Of a stretch of DNA of 64,000 bases, positions 44,149 to 52,526 are shown piece by piece; the stretch's first letter is position 1; each line of letters opens with the position of its first letter. Location of the stretch: NCBI GenBank assembly GCA_007859745.1, contig SMLU01000001.1:806001-870000 (forward strand). The letters run 5' to 3'. The stretch comes from Phycisphaerae bacterium RAS1 (GTDB lineage Bacteria; Planctomycetota; Phycisphaerae; UBA1845; Fen-1342). The notes under the pieces are model-generated. The model was given only the letters and a program-made list of their open reading frames with translations, did not search any database and was not told where the DNA came from. Position numbers and translations under genes: made by a program.

Positions 44149-44487
44149 TGGTGGCTGACCATCAACGGCGACATCGTGCTGCGTGGGACAGACCCGTGGG
44201 ACGAGTCCGTCGTGGCGGCGACGGCCATCGCCGGTGGGGACCCCAGTTGTTACTACCCAGGTTGTCCGCGTGTCACCCTGTCCAACGGCGCGACGATCGA
44301 GGGAATCACGGTGCGCGATGCTGGCCTGTGGGTTAATGCGTTCATGGCCGCGATCACCGATCCGGTCGGCTTCCCACAGGTCGTGCCCGGCTGCTCGGTG
44401 CTGCACGCAGACTGCAACGGTGACGGATGCGTCAACGTGTTGGACATCAACCCGTTCGTGCTGTGCGTCGTCGCCGGCGGGTGCTGA
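43876..44487 (+). CDS. Truncated beta-helix/dockerin paralogue
   Basis: 203 residues from ATG 43876 (GGGAG upstream), equivalent to ATG 39003 of the giant gene. The signal peptide and first rungs (ADILNVPADYPTIQAAIDAA, HIVLAPGVYTGPGN) match the giant protein. After about residue 150 (ATIEGITVRDAGLW) it joins directly to the end of a dockerin: VNAFMAAITDPVGF, then DCNGDGCVNVLDINPF. The first dockerin Ca-loop and nearly all helix rungs are missing, consistent with internal deletion after tandem duplication. The frame is intact and it ends in VVAGGC. It may be expressed as a small exported protein or be an early pseudogene. Confidence 0.8.
   Translation: MHTSLPRSDQASCESADARSVGTRRAKRRADVHATGKHLLLVGHLLCFAAVAPADILNVPADYPTIQAAIDAAVPGDHIVLAPGVYTGPGNWWLTINGDIVLRGTDPWDESVVAATAIAGGDPSCYYPGCPRVTLSNGATIEGITVRDAGLWVNAFMAAITDPVGFPQVVPGCSVLHADCNGDGCVNVLDINPFVLCVVAGGC
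43937..43972. repeat. Half REP-like element in the duplicated leader
   Basis: cggaacccgtcgcgccaagc, then gacgggctgac. It has the same altered stem as 39063, so it was duplicated with the leader rather than inserted independently. Confidence 0.85.
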
Positions 44488-44631
44488 CGGCGGCGGCCGT
44501 ACGGGATGGCGTGAAGGAATCTGTCCGGGTTTTGTCAGAACCGCCAGCCAGCGGCGCAGGATCTGATGAAGGGAATGATTGGTGTCGCCAGGATGAACGG
44601 ACGAACGAACGAGCAACGAAGGAGTACAGTC

Positions 44632-44931
44632 ATGAAACGACTGGCGAAGAAGATGAGAACGACGGCGGTCGCGACGCTGGCGGCCCTGGCGCTGGGCGCG
44701 GGCAGCGGATGCGACGAATACGGACTGGGCATGATGGGCATGCTCGGCGGCGGCGGTTGGAACCTCTTCGACCCCACCAGCATGATTCAGGACGCCTGGC
44801 AGTATCGCATGGACGTCATGGACAACACCATGAACGCCTGGGACCAGTACATCACTGGCGACTACTACGGCGGCGACAACGATGACCCCAGCACGCCGAC
44901 CTTTTACCCCGGCGGCGAGGAGTGGCCGTAA
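44632..44931 (+). CDS. Small lipoprotein of unknown function
   Basis: 99 residues; ATG 44632 has AAGGAG eight bases upstream. The signal MKRLAKKMRTTAVATLAALA ends LGAGSGC, a lipobox-like site. The mature part is Gly-, Met- and Asp-rich: LGMMGMLGGGGWNLFDPTS, a helical stretch DAWQYRMDVMDNTMNAWDQY, then an acidic tail. I do not recognise it. It is 144 bp downstream of the truncated beta-helix gene on the same strand. Confidence 0.75.
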   Translation: MKRLAKKMRTTAVATLAALALGAGSGCDEYGLGMMGMLGGGGWNLFDPTSMIQDAWQYRMDVMDNTMNAWDQYITGDYYGGDNDDPSTPTFYPGGEEWP

Positions 44932-45194
44932 GCGCCGGTGTCGGATTGAGAGCGGCCCGGCGAGAGTCCTGCGGCGCAGTAACTCGCCGGCCGCCGCGAC
45001 CGACGGAATAACTGGCGTCTCCACCAGGACGCTGCCGGTTTGGCAGGTTCGCACGTGGCCGGATTATGGGCGAGTTCGCCCGCTTCTCTCTAAGCCATAG
45101 TCAAATAGCGAGTTATGTTCATTCCCGCGGGGTCCATCAACTCGGCATGAGAATTGCCACGGCGTCGGAAGCTGTTGGCTACGAAAGATTCTGA

Positions 45195-45223
45195 TTGACG
45201 GGCCGCGCGGCCGTATTCAGAAT
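45195..45223 (+). promoter_or_regulatory. Candidate sigma-70 promoter for groES
   Basis: TTGACG (45195-45200), 17 nt, CAGAAT (45218-45223). It lies 30 bp before ATG 45253. I looked for a CIRCE element (TTAGCACTC-N9-GAGTGCTAA) in 44932-45252 and did not see one; nothing else identifiable is in this gap. Confidence 0.6.
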
Positions 45224-45252
45224 ACTCGCTGCTTACGTCGAAGGGAGTGTCC

Positions 45253-45549
45253 ATGGCGCGTTCGTCTCTCCGACCCCTGGGTGACAAAGTCCTGATCAAG
45301 CGGCTCGAGGCCGAGTCGCGCACCGCGGGCGGAATTGTGCTGCCGGACTCGGCGAAAGAAAAACCCAAACGCGGGAAGGTCTTAAGCGTCGGAAACGGCA
45401 AGCTGCTCGACACCGGCAAGCGTCAACCTCTTCAGCTCAGAGAGGGCGACCAGGTGCTCTTCAGCAGCTACGCCGGCACCGAGGTCAAAGTCGACGGCGA
45501 AGAGATGATCATCATGGACGAGAGCGACGTCCTCGCCGTACTGGAGTAG
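45253..45549 (+). CDS. groES: Co-chaperonin GroES
   Basis: 98 residues from ATG 45253, with GAAGGGAG upstream. GroES caps the GroEL folding chamber in the cytoplasm. Family hallmarks: [33 protein letters not shown] (N-terminal barrel and mobile loop), [28 protein letters not shown], and [15 protein letters not shown]. groEL does not follow; instead a short unknown gene starts six bases later. Planctomycetes often carry several chaperonin loci, so the partner is probably elsewhere. Confidence 0.97.
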   Translation: MARSSLRPLGDKVLIKRLEAESRTAGGIVLPDSAKEKPKRGKVLSVGNGKLLDTGKRQPLQLREGDQVLFSSYAGTEVKVDGEEMIIMDESDVLAVLE

Positions 45550-45554
45550 AGCCG

Positions 45555-45806
45555 ATGTTGCTGGCCCACGAAGGCACAGAACTGAAACAGGCGGTCGCGG
45601 ACGCGGTCAACCTGGTCAACGCTCACTCGGGCAAGGCCACGATTCGGCTGCGCTTCGCCTCGGATGGCTTGAGCGACGAGCTCGATTTCGTCGCCAACTC
45701 CGCCCGGCTGAACGGAGACATGTTCACGTTTGTGTCGGGCTTTGAGACGTTCGGCGGAAAGGTCGCCGAGCTGGCCGGTATCTCGGCCGAAGTGATCAAG
45801 CACTGA
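45555..45806 (+). CDS. Unknown small protein co-transcribed with groES
   Basis: 83 residues, ATG 45555, five bases after the groES stop. It has no signal peptide or membrane segment. Sequence MLLAHEGTELKQAVADAV..., ATIRLRFASDGLSDELDF and FETFGGKVAELAGISAEVIK suggest an alpha/beta fold with a helix at each end, loosely like an HPr-sized protein, but without an HPr active-site His. I do not recognise it. A terminator follows 43 bp later, so groES and this gene form a two-gene unit. Confidence 0.7.
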   Translation: MLLAHEGTELKQAVADAVNLVNAHSGKATIRLRFASDGLSDELDFVANSARLNGDMFTFVSGFETFGGKVAELAGISAEVIKH

Positions 45807-45848
45807 ATTCGCTGCCGCCGCGCGGGTGACGCGCGGCCACGGTTGTCG

Positions 45849-45888
45849 AAGCCGCCTGGCGGTCTACGGACTGCGGGGCGGCTTTTTC
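45849..45888 (+). terminator. Intrinsic terminator of the groES unit
   Basis: The stem aagccgcc/ggcggctt with a 20-nt loop runs into cttttt. It is correctly placed between convergent genes. Confidence 0.75.
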
Positions 45889-45916
45889 CTTGACCTGATT
45901 CCCGCGTGCGGGTCCG

Positions 45917-47782
45917 TCACGGCCCCGCCAGGAGCGTGATGAACGGATTGATGTCCAGCACGTTGATGTCGAAGTCGCCGTTGAGGTCAGCCAGGAACAG
46001 GCAGCAGGTCGGATAGGCCTCCAGGTATGCGCCGCCGTCGGCCAATGCCAGCACGAAGGCGTTGATGTCGAGGATGTTCACCACTCCGTCGCAGTTCAGG
46101 TCGCCCGGATGCCCGTTGCAGGGATCCTCGCACGGGGCTTCGCCGCGGCGGAAGGCCAGCTTCCAACGGTGCAGCGCGCCGATGTCGCCGGCGGCGTTGA
46201 CCGTGATGCGCAAGCGCCACAGACCCTGCGCGAGCTGCCCGTCGAACGCCGAGAGCGCGCCGGCGTCGGGCGTCCAGCGGCCGGTGACGCTGGCGATGCC
46301 GGGAGTGGGCACGGCCCCGCGGTCGTAGCGCAATCCGATCGGCGCCTCGTCGTCCAGCGTGAAATCGACCCCGCCGCCGACGTCGCCGAAATCGTCCGCC
46401 GAGAATCCGAACGCATGCTGCGGCACGCCGGGGCGGCTGATGAGCGGGACGCTGGTTCCGAGCGGACTGACGAGGACGGCGTCGATGTCGCCTTGCCAGG
46501 TGTGCGCCAGCAGGAGCGACACGTCGACATCGACGATCGGGAAGTAGTCGCCAACGTCGAGCACGTCCTCCACCGCGACGCCGCCATTCCACTGCAACAC
46601 CAGCGGGGGGGCCAGCGTTCGGACGAATTCCTGGTCGGCGATGTCTTCGATGCAGGGTGTGCCGACGCCGTCGAAGATGCCGTTTTGTGCGGCGCACTGG
46701 CTGAAGCTGAGCTGGGTGCAGGTCAGCGTGGCCGGATGGCAGCAGCGGCCGGTGCAACTGATGTCCTGGCACAACGAACCGATTCGTCCGGGTGCACCGC
46801 CCGCGTTCAGGCACTCGATGTCGGTCAGGTCTTCGCGGCAGGTTCCGTCGGGCATGCAACATGGGCCGAACGGGACCGACGCGACCCGCATTTTCGCCCA
46901 GACCACCTCATACGCGCTCTCTTTGGCGCAAGCGATCCGCGCCGTGCCACGCGAGTCCGTGACCGCGAACGTCAGGATTCGATCGGCCGAGTTGCTGGAG
47001 CTGGCGGCGGCGTCGGGAAAATCCAGAACCGCGCCGGATCGCAAGTCGTCGTCCACCGGGCTGGCCAGGTGGTTGGCGAAGTTACGCTGGGTGACTGCGA
47101 TGTAATACACGCCGGGCGAGAAGAAGCGCGACAGACGCGACTGCGTGTGCGGTTCGCCGAGGGCGTCGTCATTGCCGAATCCGTCGACGGCCGCGAAGTT
47201 TGCGTCGTAAACCCAGAGGTCCGTGTCCGTGCTGTGACCCTGTCCCGCGGTGGTGAGCTCGATCGACCCTTCCATGAAGTCGCCGATGTCGATCGGCGTG
47301 ATCACCTCGGTCGCCATCAGGAGCACGTAGCCCGGCGACTGCGCCGACGAGCCGGTGACGCGGCAGTACAACTGCTCCCCGCGCCCGAAGCCGTACCACT
47401 GAACCATGTGCGGCGGCGACGAAAGCCCGGTGGAGGCCTGCACCTCGGCCTCGGCCGCGCCGATGACGCCGTTGCTCTGCGTCAGGCCGCGGAGCGAAAC
47501 AGTATGCGACGAAGCGCCTACCGTCAGCGCGAGCCGATGCCGGTAGAGGGCCGGGGTGGCGGCAGGAAGCGCCAGGCGAAAGTAGTCGGGCGCGGCGGGC
47601 GAGTCGCTGGTGCCGATGATCGTATCGCCGGCGACAGGCCCGGTAATCGGGGTGGCGGTGGGCTTGTCGTCGTTCGGCTCGACTTCAGGGAAGCTGACCT
47701 GGGCCGGGGCGAGCGACGCGGAGGCAAGCGCCAGAAAGAAGGCCGCCACCCATGACCGGGGTTGGCTCGAATATGAGTGCAT
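45917..47782 (-). CDS. Secreted P-domain (proprotein-convertase type) and dockerin protein
   Basis: 621 residues. ATG 47782 lies close behind GGAGGAG. Signal peptide: SWVAAFFLALASASLAPAQ. Residues 30-290 hold two PPC-like beta domains (SFPEVEPNDDKPTATPI, GDFMEGSIELTTAGQGHSTD, FFSPGVYYIAVTQRN). A Cys-rich segment (FGPCCMPDGTCREDLTDIEC, GRCCHPATLTC) follows. A P/homoB domain spans about 390-545 (VDVSLLLAHTWQGDIDAVLV, GLWRLRITVNAAGDIGALHR). The end is the dockerin pair (DLNCDGVVNILDINAF, DLNGDFDINVLDINPF). No peptidase domain is present, so the P-domain probably has a binding or structural role. It is convergent with groES. Confidence 0.88.
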   Translation of the reverse strand: MHSYSSQPRSWVAAFFLALASASLAPAQVSFPEVEPNDDKPTATPITGPVAGDTIIGTSDSPAAPDYFRLALPAATPALYRHRLALTVGASSHTVSLRGLTQSNGVIGAAEAEVQASTGLSSPPHMVQWYGFGRGEQLYCRVTGSSAQSPGYVLLMATEVITPIDIGDFMEGSIELTTAGQGHSTDTDLWVYDANFAAVDGFGNDDALGEPHTQSRLSRFFSPGVYYIAVTQRNFANHLASPVDDDLRSGAVLDFPDAAASSSNSADRILTFAVTDSRGTARIACAKESAYEVVWAKMRVASVPFGPCCMPDGTCREDLTDIECLNAGGAPGRIGSLCQDISCTGRCCHPATLTCTQLSFSQCAAQNGIFDGVGTPCIEDIADQEFVRTLAPPLVLQWNGGVAVEDVLDVGDYFPIVDVDVSLLLAHTWQGDIDAVLVSPLGTSVPLISRPGVPQHAFGFSADDFGDVGGGVDFTLDDEAPIGLRYDRGAVPTPGIASVTGRWTPDAGALSAFDGQLAQGLWRLRITVNAAGDIGALHRWKLAFRRGEAPCEDPCNGHPGDLNCDGVVNILDINAFVLALADGGAYLEAYPTCCLFLADLNGDFDINVLDINPFITLLAGP

Positions 47783-47885
47783 GCTCCTCCTTGCGGCAGT
47801 TTGTGCACGAGGTCCGGCCCCGACTCTTGTAATTGTGCCAAACTATGGGGTTTGAACGCAATCGAAATCTGCCGGGCGCGGATCC

Positions 47886-47915
47886 GTAGCGTCGGACGCG
47901 GAGGTCCGACGCTAC
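47886..47915. repeat. 'gtagcgtcggacgcgg' hairpin
   Basis: gtagcgtcggac and gtccgacgctac are perfect arms around gcggag. The same unit is at 63611. Confidence 0.8.
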
Positions 47916-47937
47916 GGGCGTCTTTCTCGACACCGAC

Positions 47938-47975
47938 GGTCACCCCGCCGCTTGGCGCGGCGGGTTCGGAAAGAC
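47938..47975. repeat. Half REP-like element
   Basis: The right arm only: gtcaccccgccgcttggcgc, then ggcgggttcgga, followed by aagacgg. It is in the 47783-48156 gap, otherwise without a recognisable gene. Confidence 0.88.
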
Positions 47976-48156
47976 GGACGGCTCGCGCCCGCCTCGCGGA
48001 CGGCTTGCGCACGGCTCGCAAGCGGACGGGATTTCGCTTCGACCTTGCGACGCGCTGCACTAGAATCAGGCAATTCGCGTCGGGCCTGATGCGAGTTTGT
48101 TTTTGCGCTCGGAGGAGGGTGCGGTTGCGCCATCCCCGGCGGGACAGGAGCGAGAA

Positions 48157-49023
48157 ATGCGCTATGGCGTTGGGTTGGGGGTGATCGGGGCGCTGGCGTC
48201 GGTCGCGCTCGCCGATCTGCGAACGTTCCGCGAAACGTACAGCGGTTCGACCAATCACGGGAACTGGAGCTACTTCGGCGACCCGGGGACGGGCATCGAG
48301 GTGGTGGAGACTTCGGGCGGCAATCCCGGCGCGTTCTGGCACAGCACCTGCAATCAGTCCGAACTGCTGTGCCTGGACACGTACGCCCCGCAGCCGCGAA
48401 CGCAACTGGGCGTCAACTCGCGCTTCGTCGGCAACTACCGCGCGCGGCAGGTGACGGCGCTGGGCATCGACTTGGTTCTCTTTTATGTCGATTTTTCGGC
48501 CGCGGGCCGGCCGCTGACGGTCATGCTGCGCGGCGACGCCGGCACGCCCGGCGACCCCTCCGACGATTACTTTGTCTATCGCCTCGAACCCTATTACGTG
48601 CCGGAGGTAGGTGATGGCTGGCGTTCGTTCACGTTCGCGATTCCGTCGCAGAACCTGACGCTGCCGCTCGGCTGGTCCGTCCTGAACGGCTCGGGCGACA
48701 ACAACGCCGACTGGAACGCGGCGATTACGAGCGTGGCGCAGGTCGTGTTCTTCTACGGCGACCCGGAGTTTTTCTTTATCTTCCAGCAGTGGGAACCGGG
48801 GCTGGACAACCCGCGAATCACGCGGAATGTGCTGGTGGGCGACCTCAACTGCGACGGCGAGGTGAACATCCTCGATATCAACGCCTTCACGCTGGCGCTG
48901 GCCGACGAAACGGCCTACGCCGCCGAGTATCCGAAGTGCGACAGCATCGCAGCCGACGTGAACGACGACGGCGAGGTGAACGTGCTCGACATCAACCCGT
49001 TCGTGGCGCTGATCGGCGGGTGA
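48157..49023 (+). CDS. Secreted dockerin-tagged protein
   Basis: 288 residues from ATG 48157, with AGGAG seven bases upstream. Signal peptide: MRYGVGLGVIGALASVALAD. Residues 20-215 are beta-rich (FRETYSGSTNHGNWSYFGDP, VTALGIDLVLFYVDFSAAGR, WRSFTFAIPSQN) and resemble a laminin-IV-A or carbohydrate-binding jelly roll, as an inference. The tail is a dockerin pair (DLNCDGEVNILDINAF, DVNDDGEVNVLDINPF). No catalytic motif. Its last 32 bp overlap the end of the convergent hydrolase gene. Confidence 0.82.
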   Translation: MRYGVGLGVIGALASVALADLRTFRETYSGSTNHGNWSYFGDPGTGIEVVETSGGNPGAFWHSTCNQSELLCLDTYAPQPRTQLGVNSRFVGNYRARQVTALGIDLVLFYVDFSAAGRPLTVMLRGDAGTPGDPSDDYFVYRLEPYYVPEVGDGWRSFTFAIPSQNLTLPLGWSVLNGSGDNNADWNAAITSVAQVVFFYGDPEFFFIFQQWEPGLDNPRITRNVLVGDLNCDGEVNILDINAFTLALADETAYAAEYPKCDSIAADVNDDGEVNVLDINPFVALIGG

Positions 49024-49846
49024 GGGATCGACGTTGGCGGCCGGCTCCCGCGCCGGCCGCAGACCTCGTGGTGAAGAGGGCGTTTTCGCGCAAAGAATGT
49101 CGCTCCGCAAGCAGCGGCGCCACAAACCGCCGATTCCACTCGTATCCCAGAATCCCCAGGTGAAATCCCATGTGTCCGGCGGCGCGCCACTCCTCTGACC
49201 AGCCGACCTGCACCAGCTTCTCGCGCAGCACGCGGTCCGAAACGCATTTTTCAGCCTGAAAGCTCTCTTTCCCGGCCGACGGGACGTATTTTCGATCCAT
49301 TGTTCCGAAGACCGTGGTGCCCGCCCCCAGAATCCAGGCGTCGTTGCCCGAGTAGAAGTTGAACAGGCGCCCATCAACGTGCCGCAGCGCGGTCGTCAGG
49401 TCGTAGTCCGGGCTCAGCGCCGGCTGCACCAGCACGATATGCCGCAAGCGCACGTCCTCCGGCAGCGACTCGGCCACCATCACCGCGACGCCGCCGCCGC
49501 CGGAGTAGCCCAGCAGATCGACGGCGGAGCGCGGATGTTCCTGCCGATAAGCGGCGATCTGCGCCGCGATGCGGGCCGCGTCGGCGCGATTCTGCTCATA
49601 GCTCACCAGGTTCACAATGGAGCCGAGCGGTTTCCACCACTCGTGGATCCGCACCGCCTGCGATGCGCCAGCGTCGCGCAGTGCACGGTATGGCCCCTCC
49701 AGCGACCACGCCCCGCCCTCCACGCCGGGGAACATCCAGATCAACCCGTCGTCAAGCTCCTGCCGCATCGGCTGCGGTGGCTGGAAGCAGCCGCAAAGCG
49801 CCAAGAGCGCCGTCGCGGCGGCAAACACCCGAATACGTGTACGCAT
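48992..49846 (-). CDS. Alpha/beta-hydrolase lipoprotein
   Basis: 284 residues from ATG 49846, chosen because GAGG is six bases upstream. MRTRIRVFAAATALLALCGC is a clear lipoprotein signal. The nucleophile elbow is VDLLGYSGGGGVAVMVAESL (Ser), the acid is probably in NFYSGNDAWILG, and the His in AGHMGFHLGILG. The preceding FPGVEGGAWSLEGPYRALRD fits an oxyanion region. Probably an envelope esterase/lipase; the substrate is unknown. The start is eight bases from the end of the upstream dehydrogenase gene, so the two are co-transcribed. The 3' end overlaps the convergent dockerin gene by 32 bp. Confidence 0.85.
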   Translation of the reverse strand: MRTRIRVFAAATALLALCGCFQPPQPMRQELDDGLIWMFPGVEGGAWSLEGPYRALRDAGASQAVRIHEWWKPLGSIVNLVSYEQNRADAARIAAQIAAYRQEHPRSAVDLLGYSGGGGVAVMVAESLPEDVRLRHIVLVQPALSPDYDLTTALRHVDGRLFNFYSGNDAWILGAGTTVFGTMDRKYVPSAGKESFQAEKCVSDRVLREKLVQVGWSEEWRAAGHMGFHLGILGYEWNRRFVAPLLAERHSLRENALFTTRSAAGAGAGRQRRSLTRRSAPRTG

Positions 49847-49854
49847 ACGGAACC

Positions 49855-51090
49855 TCATCTCGCTGCGCGGCATCGAGTGCGCCGCGCGCCGGCCGCCGCA
49901 AAGGTCAGCAGCATTCCAGCCATCGTTCCCGCGGCGCCGCAGCCGCACTGCGACGGCAGTTGAAACGGGCTCAGCGAGTCGTCGTCGGGCGCGCCGTCCG
50001 CGGCGTCCGGATCTTCGGGAGCGTAGCGGACGCGTTTGATCTGCCCGCCGAACAACTCGCAATAGTAGAGCGCGCCGTCGGTGCCCTGGGCGAGGTCCAC
50101 CGGGCCCAGTTCGCCCTGGACGAACGTGCTGTGGCTGACAACGCGGTCGCCATCGAGCACGGTGCGATACAGACGGTTGAGTTGGTAATCGAGGTGGAAC
50201 AGGTTCGAGTGATACTCGGCGGGAAAGGCCGTGCTCGTGTAGACGAGCGCGCCGACGGGTGCGGAACCCTCCTCCTGGTACGTGTAGATCGGCGCGAGAA
50301 ACTCGTCCTGCCCGGCCGGCGGCGCACCCTCGACGTTCGGCCAGCCGCCGTTATCACCTGCGCTGACGAGGTTGATCTCCTCGCGGCGCTGCGCGCCTTG
50401 GGAACCGACGTCGAGCACGAACAGCCGCCCGTCCGCACCGAAGCAGAACCGGAAGGGGTTGCGAAAGCCCAGGGCGAAGATCGCGCGAGGTTCATCGGTC
50501 GGCGTGCGAAAAGGATTGTCGTCCGGCGTCGAGCCGTCGGCGTTGATGCGGCAGATCTTCCCGGCCAGCGTGCTCATGTCCTGCGCGTTGTCGGGCACGG
50601 CGTTGTCGCCGATCGAGAAATACAGTTTGCCGTCGCCGCCGAAGTCCAGGCCGCCGCCGTTGTGATTGACGCCGCGCGTCGGCAGGTGATCGCGGATGAT
50701 GGTCTGCTGCGTACCGACGCCGCCGGACTCGGTCAGGCGGATGATCTGCTGCTCCTCGGCGGTGATCGTGATGAAGACGTAGACGAAGTGATTGGTGGCG
50801 AAGTCCGGATCGACCGCCAGGCCCAGCAGGCCGCATTCCGAAAGCGTAAAGGGCTGAAAGCGTGCGAAGGGCGGCTGCTGAACGACGCCGTCGACGATGA
50901 TCCACATCGCGCCGTCCTTCTCGCCGACCAGCAGCCGGCCGTCGGGCAGGCTCTCGATCGCCGTCGGCAACGCCAGGCCGGTGGCGTACGTTTCGACCAC
51001 GAATCCGGATTCGAGCGCCTCGGCGGCGAGTGCCGGCCGCGCCGGCGAGATGGCGAGCGCGGCGCAGATGACGATGGGACGATGCTTCAT
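49855..51090 (-). CDS. PQQ-dependent sugar dehydrogenase-like protein with C-terminal sorting-type tail
   Basis: 411 residues. Signal peptide: RPIVICAALAISPARPALAA. The soluble aldose-sugar-dehydrogenase propeller is recognisable: ALPTAIESLPDGRLLVGEKD, CGLLGLAVDPDFATNHFVYV, RGVNHNGGGLDFGGDGKLYF, LAGKICRINADGST, IFALGFRNPFRFCFG, and LFVLDVGSQGAQRREEINLV. The end reads SQCGCGAAGTMAGMLLTFAA followed by GARRTRCRAAR: cysteines, one membrane helix and an Arg cluster, as in MYXO-CTERM-type surface-sorting tags. It is a paralogue of the dockerin-tagged enzyme at 20630. It is followed by the hydrolase at 48992. Confidence 0.87.
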   Translation of the reverse strand: MKHRPIVICAALAISPARPALAAEALESGFVVETYATGLALPTAIESLPDGRLLVGEKDGAMWIIVDGVVQQPPFARFQPFTLSECGLLGLAVDPDFATNHFVYVFITITAEEQQIIRLTESGGVGTQQTIIRDHLPTRGVNHNGGGLDFGGDGKLYFSIGDNAVPDNAQDMSTLAGKICRINADGSTPDDNPFRTPTDEPRAIFALGFRNPFRFCFGADGRLFVLDVGSQGAQRREEINLVSAGDNGGWPNVEGAPPAGQDEFLAPIYTYQEEGSAPVGALVYTSTAFPAEYHSNLFHLDYQLNRLYRTVLDGDRVVSHSTFVQGELGPVDLAQGTDGALYYCELFGGQIKRVRYAPEDPDAADGAPDDDSLSPFQLPSQCGCGAAGTMAGMLLTFAAAGARRTRCRAAR

Positions 51091-51166
51091 GGATGAACCT
51101 CCGGCCCGCGTGATTTCGGCCGCCGGACCGCGGCGGCGCGGCTGCGGCAGATTGTAGCGGCCCGGT

Positions 51167-51269
51167 ACTGGTCAGGTTTGCGGGGAGCATCGGCGTTCCG
51201 CCGGTGCAATTCTGCACTCGCACCGGCGGGACGCCGATGCTCCCCGCGCCGGGAGTCAACTTGACCAGT
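51167..51269. repeat. Full 103-bp element with nested inverted repeats
   Basis: The outer ends ACTGGTCAGGTT and AACTTGACCAGT are inverted. Inside is the hairpin gggagcatcggcgttccgcc/ggcgggacgccgatgctccc seen at 14454. It is MITE-like in form. A loose aacttgaccagt end also occurs near 20508. Confidence 0.85.
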
Positions 51270-51366
51270 GCCGGCGGCCCAGAGACCATGTCGTGCACCC
51301 GGCGAGTCCGCCTTCATCCTGCTACAATGCCCCGCTCGAAATTCCATGAACCTCTGGTGAGGCCCT

Positions 51367-52476
51367 ATGACCGCTGTCTCGACTCCCGCAACCGACCCAT
51401 CCCCGCGCATCGGCGGGGTCTGGCCCGACGTGCCGCCGCAACGCTACATGATCACCGGCGGGGCCGGGTTTCTGGGCGTCAACCTGGTCCGCTACCTGCT
51501 GCAGCGCGGCCACCACGTGACCTCGCTCGACATCGCCCCCTTCGACTACACCGACTGCGCCGGACGGATCACCGAGGTCCGCGGCGATATTCGCGATCGC
51601 AAGGCGGTGGACCGGGCGACGGAGGGAGCGGATATCGTCATTCACTGCGCCGCCGCCCTGCCGCTGTACAAGAAACAGGACATCTACACCACCGACCTGG
51701 ACGGCACGCGGAACGTCATGCAGTCGGCGCTGGATCACAAGGTCGAGCGGGCGGTACACGTCTCTTCGACGGCGGTGTACGGCATACCCGATCATCATCC
51801 GCTGCTGGAGAGCGACCGGCTTTACGGCGTCGGACCGTACGGCGAGGCGAAGGTGGCGGCGGAGGATGTGTGCCTGGAGTTCCGCAGGAAGGGCATGTGC
51901 GTGCCGATCATCCGGCCCAAGTCGTTCATCGGTCCGGAGCGGCTGGGTGTGTTCGCGCTGTTTTACGATTGGGCCAAGGACGGCAAGGGCTTCCCGATGA
52001 TCGGCAGCGGGAAGAACCGCTATCAATTGCTGGATGTCGAGGATTTGTGCGACGCGATCTACCTGTGCTGCACGCTGGACAAGGCCCGCGTGAACGACGT
52101 CTTCAACATCGGCGCGAAGGAATTCACGACGATGAAAGAGGACTACCAGGCGGTGCTGGACGTGGCCGGATTCAAAAAGAAGATCAAGCCGTTTCCGGCG
52201 GCGCCGATGATCTGGACGCTGCGCTTTCTGGAGCTGCTGCGGCTCAGCCCGCTTTACAAGTGGGTGTACGAGACGGCCTGTGAAGACTCGTTCGTGTCGA
52301 TCGAAAAGGCCGAGACGGTGCTGGGGTACAAGCCGCGATTCTCAAATAAAGACGCGCTGATCCGCAACTACAAGTGGTATCTGGACAACCTGCCGAAGTT
52401 CCAGCACACCAGCGGCGTGTCGCACCGCGTGCCGTGGAAGCAGGGGATTCTGTCGGTCGCGAAGTGGTTTTTCTGA
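51367..52476 (+). CDS. NAD-dependent epimerase/dehydratase (extended SDR)
   Basis: 369 residues, ATG 51367 after GGTGAGG. Extended short-chain dehydrogenase fold: YMITGGAGFLGVNLVRYLLQ (GxxGxxG), LDIAPFDY, DIRDRKAVDRATEGADIVIH, VHVSSTAVYG (Ser), and VGPYGEAKVAAEDV (Tyr-x3-Lys). Together these give a complete catalytic set. The C-terminal region (ALFYDWAKDGKGFPMIGSGK, YQLLDVEDLCDAIYL) is typical of sugar-nucleotide or sterol/terpenoid-type 3-beta-dehydrogenase relatives. Substrate unknown. Monocistronic by context; hairpin elements flank both ends. Confidence 0.92.
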   Translation: MTAVSTPATDPSPRIGGVWPDVPPQRYMITGGAGFLGVNLVRYLLQRGHHVTSLDIAPFDYTDCAGRITEVRGDIRDRKAVDRATEGADIVIHCAAALPLYKKQDIYTTDLDGTRNVMQSALDHKVERAVHVSSTAVYGIPDHHPLLESDRLYGVGPYGEAKVAAEDVCLEFRRKGMCVPIIRPKSFIGPERLGVFALFYDWAKDGKGFPMIGSGKNRYQLLDVEDLCDAIYLCCTLDKARVNDVFNIGAKEFTTMKEDYQAVLDVAGFKKKIKPFPAAPMIWTLRFLELLRLSPLYKWVYETACEDSFVSIEKAETVLGYKPRFSNKDALIRNYKWYLDNLPKFQHTSGVSHRVPWKQGILSVAKWFF

Positions 52477-52526
52477 TGCGTGCGCGGAACGACGGGCGGG
52501 CGCCTCCGGTTTCAGGTGGCGATCCG

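Noticed and set aside
44932-45252. CIRCE or other heat-shock operator before groES
   Set aside because: No TTAGCACTC/GAGTGCTAA inverted pair is present; only a sigma-70-like promoter was found.
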